64,000 bases of DNA from Homalodisca vitripennis (GCF_021130785.1 NW_025777498.1:1-64000); one strand, 5' to 3'. Positions 26,470 to 41,754 are shown, counted from the first letter of the stretch. A program made the numbers and translations. The notes: generated from the letters alone by a model not told the origin.

Positions 26470-28560
26470 GATTCAATTCAAATTCAATTCAAAAATTCTT
26501 TTATTTCATCAACATGATTTACAATTACATTGTATAAATAACTACATCTAACCCTCTAGCATTGCTAATCGAGGGAGAAGAATAGATCAAAAGATACAAT
26601 TTTATATTAGTTACAATAAATTATTCACTGTACCAACATGCATAGTAATTAAATCAATATAAATATGGAGTATATAGTAAATATTATGATTAAAACTCGT
26701 ATATTGAATTAGCTTAAATTTCTATAGTATACAAATTTCATCGTCTTACAAAGTATAGAAAGTTAATATAAAAATTAATAATTTAAAAATGTAAATAGAA
26801 CTGTTATTGTTTTTTGATGTATCGGTATATTTGAATTTGGGAGGGTGGAAATATGTTTTTGAAGTCTAATATGAATGAATTTTATTGAATGTCTGTGTAT
26901 GGAAGGGAAAGTTGCCTCTGGGGCAGTGTGGTCTTATCAGTGTCCTTTGTTTTGATTGTTTGGAATGTCTGGGACTGAAGATTTTGATGATAAGGTAAAA
27001 GCTGTATTCTACCATATATGCTTTGACTTTGTAAATTGGCTGCTGATGTTGGAAATAAATAAATAAAAGCCTTAAATTGAAGGTTATTGCTGTGTGTCAT
27101 ATATATTGTTCCATTTTGGCTTTTGTTTGAAGTTGTTTGTGAGTTAAGTATACTGAACAAACTTGGGAGGGCCTCAGTCCACTATAGGTGGTGGTTGAGT
27201 GAGTACTGTATGAAGTTCTATGTGTGTTGTGTTACTAGTGAATCAGAGTAGTGAATTTAAAAGTGCATTTCTGGATTACTTGATGGTATGTTTTTTGTTG
27301 TTTTTCTTATTACAGAATATTGCAAAAGTATCTATACACTACTTTGAAATGAAATAGCTTTTTAGCCATTTATCTATTTGATATTCATTCTGAAGGTGTT
27401 TTAAACTCTCTTGGTAATGAATTTATTAAATTTGGTATTCTTTATTCAGGTATTACTTTGCCATATCTCTTTTTCGTGACGTTGAACCCGAAAGTTTCTA
27501 TGCCTTAAATAATAATCAACATACAAAAAAATTCTAAATTTCATCCTCAAAATAGTGTCTTCTTAAATATGTAAACTCTCCTAAAGAGTTAAATGACATT
27601 ATACCAAGCATTTCCATTTCCATATCATAAAACAGAGTTTTTTGTATCCTAACACTAATCTTTTTCAAAGGGCTTAAAATATATTCTGGAGCTAAGTAAT
27701 ATAGATTAAGTCCATAATAAAAGTGACTTTGCACCAAGGAAAAGTAGATCATTCTTTTAGTTACAAACTGGAAAATCCAAACGAATTTTTCTGGCATATA
27801 AACAAGATATATCTAAGTTTATATTAGTGAGTGTCTCAATATGTTTGCTAAATTTCATACTATGATCTAAATACATTCCAAGATGTTTTAAACTGTTATC
27901 AAACTCTAGCTTTTGACATTGACATTGATCATTATTCAATAAACAGTCTTTTTTACGACAATACAATAAAGAGACCTCTACGAATATTGACATTAACTAC
28001 AACTCTTGGATTTCTAAAAATAATAGCTTTAGGTTTTTTCCCATTTATTTTTATAGAGTTATTAAAAAAAGTATTTAGTAATCAAATTTAAATCTTCCTG
28101 CATAAGTGTATTACACATTTCCGCATCTTTGTGAGTCACATAAAGAATATTATCATCCGCATATTGTAAAATTGAGCTGTTAAACTTCAAAACTAGCCAA
28201 ATCATTTACATAGATATTAAATAGGGTGGGTGATAAAATACTACCCTGTATGAGCCCACAGCTCCGAACATAACTATCACTGATGTGCTGACCTATGTTC
28301 ACTGCTAATTTTCTTTCTTAAAAATAATTCCTAAATAACTTTAATAGTTTATTTCTTATTCCTATATCACTCAATTTCGTAATCATTATTTTATAATTTT
28401 ACTAGGTCAAAAGCCTTTGACAAATCTGTTGCCACCGCCATAGCGAATTGTTTCTCGTTGTAGAGCTTTATTGATGTCTTTTGTTAGGATTTCTAATAGA
28501 TCAATAGTTGATTTAATTGCTTATAAATCCGAATTGAAATGGACTAATTATGTTATGTGC
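26470..28560 (-). pseudogene. non-LTR retrotransposon remnant (LINE)
   Basis: On the minus strand, scattered frames show reverse transcriptase motifs: AVATDLSKAFDLV near 28400-28450, GLIQGSILSPTLFNIYVNDL near 28200-28260, and QYADDNILYVTH (catalytic YADD) near 28150. Further C-terminal segments follow at 27993-27757 (LEFDNSLKHLGMYLDHSMKF) and 27797-27534. The 3' end has a TTGAA-repeat tail near 26473-26500 next to a long stretch resembling a LINE 3' UTR. Many stops and frameshifts: a dead copy. The endonuclease half is missing. Confidence 0.75.
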
Positions 28561-29324
28561 AACCATATAATTTTGTAGCTGTTCACAAAAAATGATATTT
28601 TAAATTCCCTAAATATTCTAATTATTACATTGCTATGAAATATCCAAACATTGCACTCTAAAAATATAGCGCACAAAAAATTAAAACCTAAATTACATCA
28701 TCATCGATAAGTGGTCAAGTGTACATTTTAATTCAGTTTGGCACATTTTTGTGTAATATTGTTTGAATGAAGTTGTCTCCTTTTGTGAACGTAATTTAAT
28801 TTGTTTCCAAATAACCTGCGTTGCATTCAGCCACGGAAACCACAATTTCGGTGGCTATCAATCATGTATTGGGGCACATACAATTGGATGCTTCACAGAT
28901 GACATAAAGTTTACACCAAGGTATATCCATTGTTGGGCAAAATATGAATTTAGCCAAAATAAGCCATTAATATAAAAAGTTAATTACAATGGATTGATTC
29001 ATAAGAATGGCAAAAAATAACAGTTTGAATAGAAAGGATTTAGTTTTAATAAATCGGGAAACAATGAAGTATACAGAATGGTTATAAATAAGTTCTTCCG
29101 TACTTTTGAATAAGTACTGATTACTTATTTATAATAAAAAATTTGGTTTATTAAGTTTTTCTCAATCCCTATATAATATTATTATAATGGGTAAATTCAT
29201 TAAAACTACCCTCCTCCGGGATTTAGAATTATTTTATACAATTTAATATTCATCATTATTATATTAAGTTTTTAGAACAGAGGCAATTCTAGCCTATCCT
29301 CCTTCAAGTATAAAGTTAAGCTTG

Positions 29325-29525
29325 TAAGTATCCCTAACCTGAATCCCTTGTGAGTATCCCAAACCTGAATCCCTTGTGTGTATCCAAACCTTAATCGCTT
29401 GTGAGTATCCCTAACATGAATCCCTTGTGAGTACCCCAAACCTAAATCCCTTGTGAATATCCCAAACCTGAATCCCTTGTGTGTATCCAAACCTGAATCC
29501 CTTGCGGGTATCCCAAACCTGAATA
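29325..29525. repeat. 26-bp minisatellite, about 8 copies
   Basis: Diverged direct copies of a unit like GTATCCCAAACCTGAATCCC followed by TTGTGA. There is no spacer, so it is not a CRISPR-type array. Confidence 0.9.
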
Positions 29526-29804
29526 CTGGGGCACCACTGGAACTGTATTTATAAATGATTGTGTTAAGTTCCCCTCATGGGGGTTTATTATAATATGAGA
29601 AGAAGGTATAAAGATATGATGAAATGTTTAGTGATATTTACAAATAGATTTTTATTTAAAAATATAAACCACTACTTTTATTATATTAATAATACAAATA
29701 CATGCCACAAGTGCCATACTTTCCTTTCGAACGCGATAAATGCCTTAAACAGTTGTTGCTCATTTGTTACCGAACGTTTGAACTACGAGATGTCTTGTCC
29801 GTAG

Positions 29805-30021
29805 GCTACGCCAGGAGAGAGGGGCTACAAGGGAGAACATGGAATGAAAGGAGAAGGAGGAGCACCAGGACCTCGAGGCTTGCCGGGCCTGCAAGGAGCT
29901 GATGGCAAGAGAGGGAAGCGTGGCCAGGTAGGGCCCGCCGGACCGACTGGACCAGTGGGCGAGAGGGGGTCCACCGGGCCGAGGGGTCTCCCCGGGGCGG
30001 ACGGTGCTGCTGGACCTAAAG
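29805..30021 (+). CDS. collagen exon 6
   Basis: 72 codons plus one base between CCGTAG and [26 protein letters not shown], then on to GADGAAGPK and the first base of a Gly codon. The first triplet starts with Ala (GCT) where Gly is expected; everything after it is regular. A 5S-derived SINE begins about 22 bases after the donor. Confidence 0.87.
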
Positions 30022-30043
30022 GTAAGTAGTTTGTTAGTTGTCA

Positions 30044-30245
30044 ACGGTATCGCGATATAACGGATCGAGCAACGTCGAGCGTGGCTGCTGCTTGGATGAG
30101 TAACCGCTGAGCGATCTTGTCCTTGCAAGCAGCACGCCTGCCCGGCCATTGGTGGTGGTTCGGAAGTCACCTTTAAGCCGTTGGTCCCCAGGTTAAGTGT
30201 TAGAGAGGGCTTCTTAGCCCTACCATCGCCAGGTGAAATAAGATA
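30044..30245 (+). mobile_element. 5S rRNA-derived SINE
   Basis: Best-preserved copy with the copy at 6595-6790: GGATCGAGCAACGTCGAGCG, then GCTGCTTGGATGAGTAACCG (5S internal promoter region). A family body (GGTGGTGGTTCGGAAGTCAC) and a tail (TTAGCCCTACCATCGCCAGG) follow. It is inserted directly downstream of the collagen exon 6 donor. Confidence 0.72.
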
Positions 30246-31644
30246 TCTTTACTTAACTTTAATTTTGTTTTGCGAGAATACCTTTGTATTGTTTTCAAAA
30301 TTAATAACAATTGTAATACGAGGTAGAAGTACGCCACACCACGTGTCGCCAAGTACGTTTTGCTGAGGTTCAGTGCAGCATTTCGAGCCTATAGGTAATT
30401 TAATTCTCGAGATACCCTTGGGTCAGATAAACAGACAGATATCTTACAGAGAAGAAAATTTTACATCCACTCGGCAGACAAAAAATACATTGTATCAGCC
30501 TACACAGTGGTTTACTTTAATAACGCTCAGCTACATTCCATGGAAATTCATTCTTGTCTATGTAGAAATTAAATTTAAGATTTAAATATCGAGATATCTC
30601 GCCTTATATTCACATTTTTGTTCGTTGAGTTACGCTTCATAGCAGTGCTTAAATAATGTTTAATAAAGTACAATTGTACTGTATTGGCAAATAATATCTT
30701 GCATATTGTATTACATATACAATAATTAGTATAGTACAAATAGAACAAATATAAAGATTAAACACGATATCATTAGCGCTCTTCGTTGACTTCAGTAAAT
30801 GAAATATTTACATATGAATATATCATTCACTACATACATTATGCTATTAAAGTCTGACTCCGTTGGAGCGAGAATTTAATCCTTCATTGAAAACAATATA
30901 ATTGTAATATAATATAATTGTGACAGTTACTCTATTACTGAAGTGTAATGCACTTTACGTCATTTCAAAAGTATTTTATAAAACTATTGGGATTTAAAAA
31001 TAATGTTCATATCAAAATTTGACTTAAATTGGACCCGAAGGAGCTGACAGTCGTAGATTTACTATTTTATGACATTATTACTTATAACGTTAAAAATAAC
31101 TCCTCATTTTTCGTAAATTATTAAACGGATCGTAAATTGTCTGTACAATGAAGCATTTTTACCTTTCACCCAACAAGCAGAAAGTAAAAAACTTATTTTA
31201 GAAACAATGACGGATGCTAAAAGTAATACTCGAGAGGTGGTTGAAGATTGAATAGTTGACAAGAGTGTTTCGAGTGACAATCAATTTCAAGTGTGTATTC
31301 ATATGTTCCAGTGTTTACAGGGCCCCTTGCCTATCTAAACTTTGAATTTCGTACATTATTTTGACATTTTTCTTACAACATTTCTCAACTGAATCATGCA
31401 ACGAGATATACTGACACACTTTGAAGCCTAAGAGTGTGAAGAGGTCAGTTCTGTAAATAGTCATAATTTACTTTCTTATTCATTTCTTTGTTCGAATGTT
31501 TCTCCATTTTTGAACACATAATAGCAAATTTGATAATAACAATGCAATGCGGTTTATAAAGGTTTTAAAAATGAATTTTATATATGAATTTTATGTTTAA
31601 AGTTTGTTTTCGACGATGGAAGAATTGTGAAGGAAACGGATTTT

Positions 31645-31828
31645 CCAGTCATTCGCCATCGTTCAGTGATACAAAAGATCAGTAACACAACGTTTCGAGA
31701 TCTGCAATCTGGTCTCTTCTTCAGGTTTCTTCAGGTCAACCTGAAGAAGAGATCAGATTGCAGATCTCGAAACGTAGTGTTACTGATTTTATTGTATCAC
31801 TGAATGATGGCAAAATTTCCGGAAAAAT
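31645..31828. repeat. inverted repeat, arms about 85-90 bp
   Basis: AACACAACGTTTCGAGATCT in the left arm faces its reverse complement in the right arm, separated by only a few bases (TCTTCAGGTCAACC region). The left arm is homologous to the dispersed repeat at 10170-10310. It looks like two element tails joined head to head. Confidence 0.8.
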
Positions 31829-32516
31829 TTTGTTTCATTCATGAATTTTATAATATTATAAATAAACTTAACCAAAATAACAGGGTTAATATAACGTCGA
31901 ATATTGTTATCTTACAATAAACTCATACACATAAATCATAAACGAAACGAGCATAGGGGAGACAAAGTTTATTTTCATTATTGAATTGATTTTGTACATG
32001 CATTTCTATAAAATGTTCATTATAATTTGCATTTCTGACACTTGTAGAAATGAATAAAAACAACCACGATACGGCGTATAATGTTAATAAATGTAAGAGT
32101 ATAAAAATTTGTTCTTAGTACTGTATTAACAATATCAAAATGGTAACAGCAATGGTCAACATATTATGAGTGTATCCAACGTGTTTAAAGTTCTCAGCCA
32201 TTTACAATTTTACACATTGAGGTCTGGTCCTAAGACGCGACGAGAGCAAGATACATCGTTTGTAAAGATGCTCGTTAAGCTCGTTTGATAACATCTCACT
32301 CGAGTTGCAAGAAACTCGATTCTGAGATACTTACTAAGTCTTTGATCTTGATTAGAGGAATTATCTTGATTCATTCCAGTATATAGGTTTTTAAAACTTT
32401 TATTATAAATCTGCTAATATAAAAATTAATAGAACGTTTAATTTCCGTCACTTTTGATAAATTCCTACTAAAAAAGATGTAATCAGTTCCTAAAAAAATT
32501 GGAACAGAAATTTATG

Positions 32517-32517
32517 A

Positions 32518-32567
<50 letters not shown>
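32517..32567. repeat. (TA)n microsatellite
   Basis: Perfect TA dinucleotide run of about 50 bases. Confidence 0.95.
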
Positions 32568-34426
32568 TCATTTAAATTTAAATGTCCTCACTAAGGAACG
32601 GGGATTCTATTTGAATTCTATAGTATAATAGTATTTAGATACATTAATAGTAATTATTAAAACTGCACAAAGAAAACGATAGGATGTTCAATAAACTCTT
32701 TACATCACTTAATTGTGGTCTCTTTGAAATGGCTGAGTCCTTAAATTTTAACACTGTTTCCGTGGGATTCAAAGCTTATAACAACTATCTCATAATATAC
32801 TTAAAAATGAAAAAAATTTTTAAACATATCTTAAAGATAAAACCATATGTGGTTTACTATTTCTCAAAAGTGTGCCGATAAATGGAATTTGAATGAGAAT
32901 TGACAGATCGGAAAAATGCAATCATACAGTCGTGGGTACAGTGTTAAATTTATATTCTACGAGATTTACTATACATGGTGTTATTAAAGTCCTACACGCG
33001 CCTGATAGCTCCTAAACGATTACATGTAAAGCAATAAAACTTGGTAAATAACACTGCACCTTTAAATCTACTCTTTGAAGTACCTCCCATTTTTTGTCAC
33101 GCCAGGGGGATGGCCCGCAACACTTACAATGTAGGTCCTGTTCAAAATGGTTTAATATTTTTATCTTGGCTCAAATTGTAAAAGTCAAACTTATTTACTG
33201 AATAATAGCAGTAACAATATTTGTTTAAGGTAGTTAGAGACTCTTGGAAGGATGGTCTACGCGGAGTTATACACAAAATTTAACATAAGTATATATCAAG
33301 GTGTACTACATTTTATAGGGATTGTTTAACAGGGATGTATGATAAAGGGGAAAACCTGGTATCAGTTATTACGCTAGATTTCTTATTTTTATGTTGACCT
33401 TTGGACTTTACACTTAGCCAGTACACTCATTTGAGTTTTTCTGCTGTAGTAGTGCAGTCCAACTTTTCCTTCAGTGCATTATTCAAAGAGTGTGATATTG
33501 CTTGCAAATTTCATGCAATGTTGCTTGTGGAACGTAAACGAATAAAATTTCTTACGATGGTTTTGAGCCCAGACAAGAATATTAAACCATCTACAACAGG
33601 ACCAACGTTGTAAATGTATAAAATTATAAACCAGTGTAATTTGTTAAAGAGTGAACCTTTTGAAGTCGGATTTGCGGCATTGTACTCTACTAATAACCAT
33701 TGTAACCTTTGCGTGGTCGTAATGGATTTCTCTTTATGTACCTGTACTCAATATGTCTCTCGGACCGAGTAACAGCTTAAATGAATATCTACCTGAATCT
33801 GTATCTACCTGCGTTAGTTATGTGGCTATATATAATATATATTATATTTATATTGCTCATACATATTTAAAAATAGTCTCAATTATAAAACTAAAATTTT
33901 AGCAATGATACGAAATTGTTAAAGTTTTATAAACGACGTTGTAAAACGTTAATACGAAAAAAGTTATCATTAAACAGAGCATCATAATACCGCATTAGAC
34001 ACTTCATTTCATAGGGTTTTCTGGGAACCTCCATTATACTTGAGGGGGTTCCATACACTAGGAACCCGTGGATAGTCCTCATTTATGACTTTCTAGATCC
34101 GCCACTTGTGGACGTACACTGGTAGGAAAGAAACAATGTCGCAGGCAAATACATTCCAGAAGTAAATTGATCATAAACAGTGAAGAAATTGGCTATCTTA
34201 TCCTCTGAATTTATACTTCGGTTTACAAATTGACGACCGCCATATTTAATTTATTAATCATTAGACTGATAATACAAATAATAATATAATACAATTAAAA
34301 AAATAAATATAGAAAATATACATTTAATCTTGTGTGGAAAAGAGGGCTAATACCGCACTAACTTTGTCTAACAAAAATAAAGACATATTGTTATATGTGT
34401 TGTATCAAAAACAGTCAATAGTATAT

Positions 34427-34435
<9 letters not shown>

Positions 34436-34489
<54 letters not shown>
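34436..34489. repeat. (TA)n microsatellite
   Basis: Perfect TA dinucleotide run directly upstream of collagen exon 7, ending about 20 bases before the exon. It leaves a very short polypyrimidine tract, TGTCTGTTTATGTAG. Confidence 0.95.
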
Positions 34490-34490
<1 letters not shown>

Positions 34491-34509
34491 CCTGTGTCTG
34501 TTTATGTAG

Positions 34510-34598
34510 GCCAAACAGGAGACAGAGGACCGGAAGGACCCCAGGGGACGAAAGGAGCCACAGGAGATTCAGGCAGGCCTGGTCCTCCAGGACTTCAG
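34510..34598 (+). CDS. collagen exon 7
   Basis: Two bases completing a Gly codon plus 29 codons between TATGTAG and GTAAAC: GQTGDRGPEGPQGTKGATGD and on to GPPGLQ. Intact. Confidence 0.87.
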
Positions 34599-35879
34599 GT
34601 AAACCTATTGTATCGATTTATTACAGAAAAATATAGAGAAGCTATTTAACAAAATTAAAATTTAATATTCTAAAATCTGCCTAGAATTTTGTTTAATTAG
34701 AATCATTTTAGTTTTATAAATGAAGGACTTTTTACAAACGGATGTTCAGAGTGCATGTTCTGAAAGTGGAGTGATTATATAGTGGGTTACCAGTGAAATA
34801 ATTAAATAAATTTCATAATTTTTTCACAAACACTCTACAGGATTAAAAAAAACTAAAACGTTGTGTAATATACAGTTTGTAAAGAAAGTCATCAACTGTA
34901 GCCTTTTCCATAAATTCCATTAGCGTGTTTTCGGTATGAGACCCTAGCAGATAATTTATGATCCACTTAGCGATTACTACTGAATAAATACATATAAGCT
35001 ATAACATAAATACACGTAACAGAATAAAAAAACAGGATGTATGTTTTAAGTGGACCGCTATTTTAATTTTGGAAAATATAAATGTGACGAAAACTTAAAA
35101 TGGGGGATCTATCCTTATCTTAGAGGCATTTAAAAATATGCAAGGCAAAACATTTAAAAATTAACGCTATTTTTCAATGGGGGTAGTACAATTTGTAGTA
35201 ACATTTTTTTGTTATGAAACACTCTGTATGATTATTTTTATTATAAAAGTAATGAGAAAATTCTCGTTGAATAGGCGTCCATTTGAACAGTATATAAATA
35301 TAACGTATTAATTCCAGTTTTAATCAAAAAACTTTCAAATCCAAGTAAAATGCCACTGTCTAATCTTCGTTTTTACATCATGTTATTTCTTGTTCTGAGA
35401 GAAAGTCTTGCAAATTTAGAACGTGCTATATTTATATAGAGTTCTATATTTTTGTCGGTTTCCAGGACGATGGCACATGTCCTTCCTCACCACGCAAAGC
35501 CTTCAAAAAAGTCTCCATTTCCTTTTGCAGAATGAAAAATGTTCTTCAACTGCTAATAGATTGGAAAAAAACTACTATCAAACATCGTTCCATCAATATC
35601 TCTGAGTTCTCTAACCTCTTTTCTCCCCTCCTCTGATCACCTCTACTGCCGTGACCATTCTCTCCTCTCATCATTATTCTGACCTTTCTGACGACACCGC
35701 ATCGGAAAATATGAGAGTATTTTAAAACGTTTTCCTTATTTTCTTGCCAGCATCACACAAGTATTAAATTAATATCCAAAACTTAATGAATGCATGTGTG
35801 AATTTGTAGTTATAACTGTGTTTAATAATTTGTAAATGTTATTATTCCATTTATTATTCTAAATTTCAACCGATTATAG
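34599..35879. other. collagen intron
   Basis: AT-rich intron. GTTATGAAACACTCTGTATG near 35210 has the look of a decayed retroelement end; nothing else is recognised. Confidence 0.5.
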
Positions 35880-36041
35880 GGTCTGAGAGGTCCACTAGGA
35901 CGTACAGGAGAACCGGGAAAATCTGGAAATCCAGGCGAGCGAGGAATCCAGGGGGCAGATGGAAAACCCGGCGATCAAGGGATCCAGGGACTCCAGGGAC
36001 TTCCAGGACCCCTTGGACCACCAGGGGAAAAGGGAATGCCG
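35880..36041 (+). CDS. collagen exon 8
   Basis: 54 codons (162 bases) between GATTATAG and [26 protein letters not shown] and on to GPPGEKGMP. Perfect Gly-X-Y. A broken copy of its middle lies 44 bases downstream. Confidence 0.9.
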
Positions 36042-36084
36042 GTAAACCACATATATAGTTGATCTAAGGTTTTAGTTATTCTAG

Positions 36085-36175
36085 CGCCGGGAAAGTCAGG
36101 AAACCCAGGAAAACCCAGCAATCAGGGAATTTAGAAAATCCAGGGGCTTCCAGGACCCCTTGGACCATCAGCAGC
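36085..36175 (+). pseudogene. decayed partial duplicate of collagen exon 8
   Basis: The intron just after exon 8 contains GGGAAAGTCAGGAAACCCAG and CCAGGACCCCTTGGACCATC. These align with exon 8 text (GGGAAAATCTGGAAATCCAG, CCAGGACCCCTTGGACCACC) with deletions and a TAG. It is a tandem exon duplicate that has lost its frame. Confidence 0.75.
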
Positions 36176-38186
<2,011 letters not shown>

Positions 38187-39803
38187 GGGGGGTAGTACAC
38201 CGTTAAATGTCAAAAATTTCATTATTAATTTTTTTTCATTATAATTGTTTTACTAGTTTGTTCTGATCCAATACAGTAAAAAAATTATGATGATATCTTG
38301 ATTTTTAGCTGAATTATGACAAAAAAACGAAATCAATACATGGCGCTTTTTGTTCATAAATCCAAATCTTGTACACTCCTCTTGTTTTTAGATTTCGTTT
38401 TTATACAGTATTCATTGATAGTAGGTAGTGTTTTGCTTTACAATCTGTGATTTGTTTTCTTATTTCTATTTTACAGGCCTATGGCTTTGGTGCAATGTAT
38501 TGTTTGTTTACATTACTTGAGTGAAGATTAGTGTCAACATTTACGTTTTCAGTGTCAAGTAATCGAAAATAGATTGACAGACTCTGTGATTGACCAACTA
38601 GGTGTGTACATTGGTTAATGCTATTAAAGCCAATCCCAATGACTTGGTATCAATGAGAAAGGCTGCTTGGGCAGTATGGAACCACAAGGCCAGTTCGGAT
38701 GAGAAACCACTTCACCATTTTTTTCCGACTGGCCCAGAATCTTGGTGTAAGTACCAGCAGGCTATATCCAATGACTCAATAACAAACTTTTAAACATAAA
38801 AAATACATCACCATACCCTATAATGGATTCAATTACACCAATATTCGTAGATCTGACAAAGCCTGAACTTTTAAGAAGATGTTTAAAAAGGAAAGACCCA
38901 AAACACTAACGAGTCATACAACAATGTGCTTTGGAACATCTGCCCTAAAAAAGGTTTTGCTGGAAGAACATTTTTAAATATTGCAGCACATGTATCTTTG
39001 ATTTATAATGAAGGGCATTTAGGTAGGTTAAAGGTTCTTACTCATTTATCCATGACTCCGGGGACTTTCTGTGAAGAATTGTTGAGAAATGTTGATGAGA
39101 TCCGTGTGCGCGCATTGCTAAAGAAAGTTGAAAATCAAAGTTTGGAAGCCAGAAGAGCCAGAAGGAGATTGAGACTAGACCAGCAAAGGAGATTTTAGAA
39201 GTAGAAGGTGTAACATATACAGCAGGGTCTTTTTAATGTAAGATAAAACATCATTTTTAATAGTTTAACTTTAACGGTGGTTTTCCGAAAGTTACTTTTT
39301 TGCCTACTATTTACATGATTTCTCAAAAAGTATTCAAGATATCCTTACCAAATTTTCAGGGGATGTTTATAACATCATTAGCTATAGCATGAACTAGGAT
39401 TACCAGAAATGAATCAATATAACTCAATTTATGAAGGTAAATAAATGTTTTTTTTAATAAATTATGTTTACTTTGTAATTTATATTTTTTTTTCATTATT
39501 TATTTTAACATTAGACCAATATCCTTAGTTCATGCCATAGCCCTAGGTCTAAAAAAACAGAATGATAGCAAATTTATGTGTGAAACTTTAATTTGAGCGT
39601 TACAATTATGTTAATAAACAAACTACGTAAAAAAAACAAAAAAATATAACTCAGTAATAGAATAAAATATTGTATTAAAAATAATTTTAAAATAAACTAA
39701 AGTATATATCTAATTTACCCACAAAATTTCATATGTGTAGGTATATCGGTAGTTTCACAAGAAATAATTTTGTAAATGCAAGCGGAAAGGTGTACTACCC
39801 CCC
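38187..39803 (+). mobile_element. TTAA-flanked DNA transposon (Kolobok-like), degraded
   Basis: A 1617-base element bounded by 15-base terminal inverted repeats (GGGGGGTAGTACACC and its reverse complement) and flanked on both sides by TTAA, its target-site duplication. Inside on the plus strand are two transposase-like pieces. One is 38602-38793 (AAWAVWNHKASSDEKPLHHF, then PTGPESWCKYQQA). The other is 38926-39198, which ends in a basic tail rich in RRARRRLRL. They resemble the transposases annotated as Mutator-like or Kolobok in invertebrates. Only a C-terminal part remains, so it probably does not move by itself. TTAA also fits piggyBac, but the protein does not resemble piggyBac. Confidence 0.72.
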
Positions 39804-40337
39804 TTAAAGTAAGTATATATCTGACAGACAACTACTGACAACTCGTCAAAGTTCTAAAGTAACTGACACACCTAACATACTGGAGACATACGAGTGGTTT
39901 AAATCTGTAGTATGATCGGTACCTTAGAAGAGTATCAGGTCTTTAAAAGAAGGAAAAATTGATTAAAAGTAATAATTTAATTATTAAAATACCATTTTAT
40001 AGGTCTATGAGAAATAATAATAAACATTAACATATAAACTTATCAAAACACCTTTCTTGCCTGTTACATTTATGCTTCTTTAAAAATATGAGTAACAACT
40101 AATAATGTTTTTTGTTAATTTTTTAACGAAACACAATAATATTTAAGCAAACATATCAACGCTACTAAAATATGTCTACTCAGCCTAAAAAATAAAAAAA
40201 AGTATTTCAGGCAAGAAAGAATGCTTCAGCTTCAAACAAAACCATATTAAACAGAATCCTTGGTATAAAGCTTTAAACAAAACCATGTCATTAGATGTTT
40301 CGTTAAAAAGGCATTAATGTAAATGTTTATCTGACAG
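39804..40337. other. collagen intron, part after the DNA transposon
   Basis: AT-rich, nothing recognised. Confidence 0.5.
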
Positions 40338-40533
40338 GGACTACCAGGAATATCGGAAACCCTGGAGCACCAGGGAAGGATGGTGAGCCGGGAGTACAGG
40401 GTCCTCCAGGACAATCAGGACCCGCAGGACTTGGAGGAGAAAGAGGATTCCCGGGTGAGAGGGGAGCGGTTCGGCCCATGGGACCGTCAGGACAACGTGG
40501 GATCATGGAGTTCAAGGCAGTGACGGCGCGCCG
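40338..40533 (+). CDS. collagen exon 10 with two single-base losses
   Basis: Acceptor TGACAG, donor GTGAGT. Length 196 against an expected 198. The triplet frame is lost after GLPG near 40350 and regained as [20 protein letters not shown]. It is lost again near 40508 and regained as GSDGAP before the donor. One Gly is also replaced by Arg (GAV-RPM, CGG). Splice sites and the outer phases are intact. Confidence 0.8.
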
Positions 40534-41590
40534 GTGAGTTAGACTGTAATGCTAGTCTCCATGTGGAGATTTGAAGAAGGTCAGGATTCTTATTAAATGC
40601 AATAAAATGTTATGTGCTATAATATTTGTACTCTTAATATAATGTAGTTACATAGAATAATATTGTAAATGTTTAGAATAATACTTAAAGCAAAAGCTTT
40701 TATACTTACACTATTTTTAGATCACTGTACTCTAACAAGGAATAATTCCTTCATGACAACAATAGTTGGAAGTGCATTAGTTTGTACTGTAGCACTATAA
40801 TAATTTCCCCTTAATAAATAGAAATACTACGTACACTGTCTTACATGATCTACAGTATCTTCTTAATTTATGAAAAGTTGCAAAAAAATGTCTTGGTCGG
40901 AAATTGAAAAGCGCATTTTTCCTAAACAATTTAAAAACCCCTAATTGGAATTGCAAATTGAAACACTGCAAAGGATAGCCGGTTATGTTGGGCGTTTAGT
41001 CTAAAGCTCTGTAGCCTCTTATATTCGCACGGTAAAATTGGTTTAGCTCAAATTCAATTTACACCAAATCCTTTTCTCACTGAATATCTCCATAGTTTCA
41101 ACTGGACAAGAGTAAACCTTTTATAATTTGTTTCACGAAGAAATTCCATAATCCAAATTTTTGCCGTTAATTATAATGGGCAGTATAATATTAGCACTTC
41201 TTAGCTCTACTTAATAAGATGTTCAGATTTAAAATCACGCTACAGAGTAACATTAAGTTAAAATAACGTACTAATTTAACTTAACGTTCACTATATTACA
41301 TCTGATTACTATTTAAGATATGGGTAATATGTACAAATTGTAAATATTTAAGGCATCTTCGTTCAATCGTACTTCAAATGAAATAATATTTTGTAATTTC
41401 CTCTTTTTAAATGTAAAACGTTCATATGGAATCTCTTAAAATTCTCCACTTTTGTACAACGCAACACAATTTAATATTCAAAAGCAACGATAAATATCTG
41501 TTGATTTAAAACGCTTTACATGTTATAAAATAGGATATGCTAATCTTATATTATACAGAGGATTTATTGTTTTGTAACGTTTTGTCTTAG
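40534..41590. other. collagen intron
   Basis: AT-rich intron, nothing recognised. Confidence 0.5.
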
Positions 41591-41644
41591 GGACCTCCTG
41601 GGGTCAGAGGTGAAAAGGGACACTCTGGACCACTTGGACTTGTG
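41591..41644 (+). CDS. collagen exon 11
   Basis: 18 codons (54 bases) between TGTCTTAG and GTAAGT: GPPGVRGEKGHSGPLGLV. Exactly the classic 54-base collagen exon unit. Confidence 0.9.
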
Positions 41645-41754
41645 GTAAGTAATATTACATTTTAATATTACAGTATTATCAATAAAAATTATTTTTTCAT
41701 TAAGATGCATTGTAAATGGAAACATAAAACTACATTTTATGTTATATATAAATA

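Larger units (their letters stand above)
25805..29804. other. collagen intron
   Basis: 4 kb intron holding a LINE remnant (26470-28560, minus) and a 26-bp minisatellite (29325-29525). The frame at 28763-28975 shows no recognisable domain. Confidence 0.6.
30246..34509. other. collagen intron
   Basis: 4.2 kb intron. It contains the inverted repeat at 31645-31828 and AT microsatellites. A stretch near 32970-33200 (TTATTAAAGTCCTACACGCG) may be a decayed retroelement end. No gene is recognised. Confidence 0.5.

Noticed and set aside
29325..29525. Regular short repeats resembling a CRISPR array
   Set aside because: The copies are joined without spacers and diverged, and the context is an insect intron. 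It is a minisatellite.
34334..34636. 100-aa frame through collagen exon 7
   Set aside because: It reads the AT repeat and the exon in the wrong frame. The Gly-X-Y frame is the true one.
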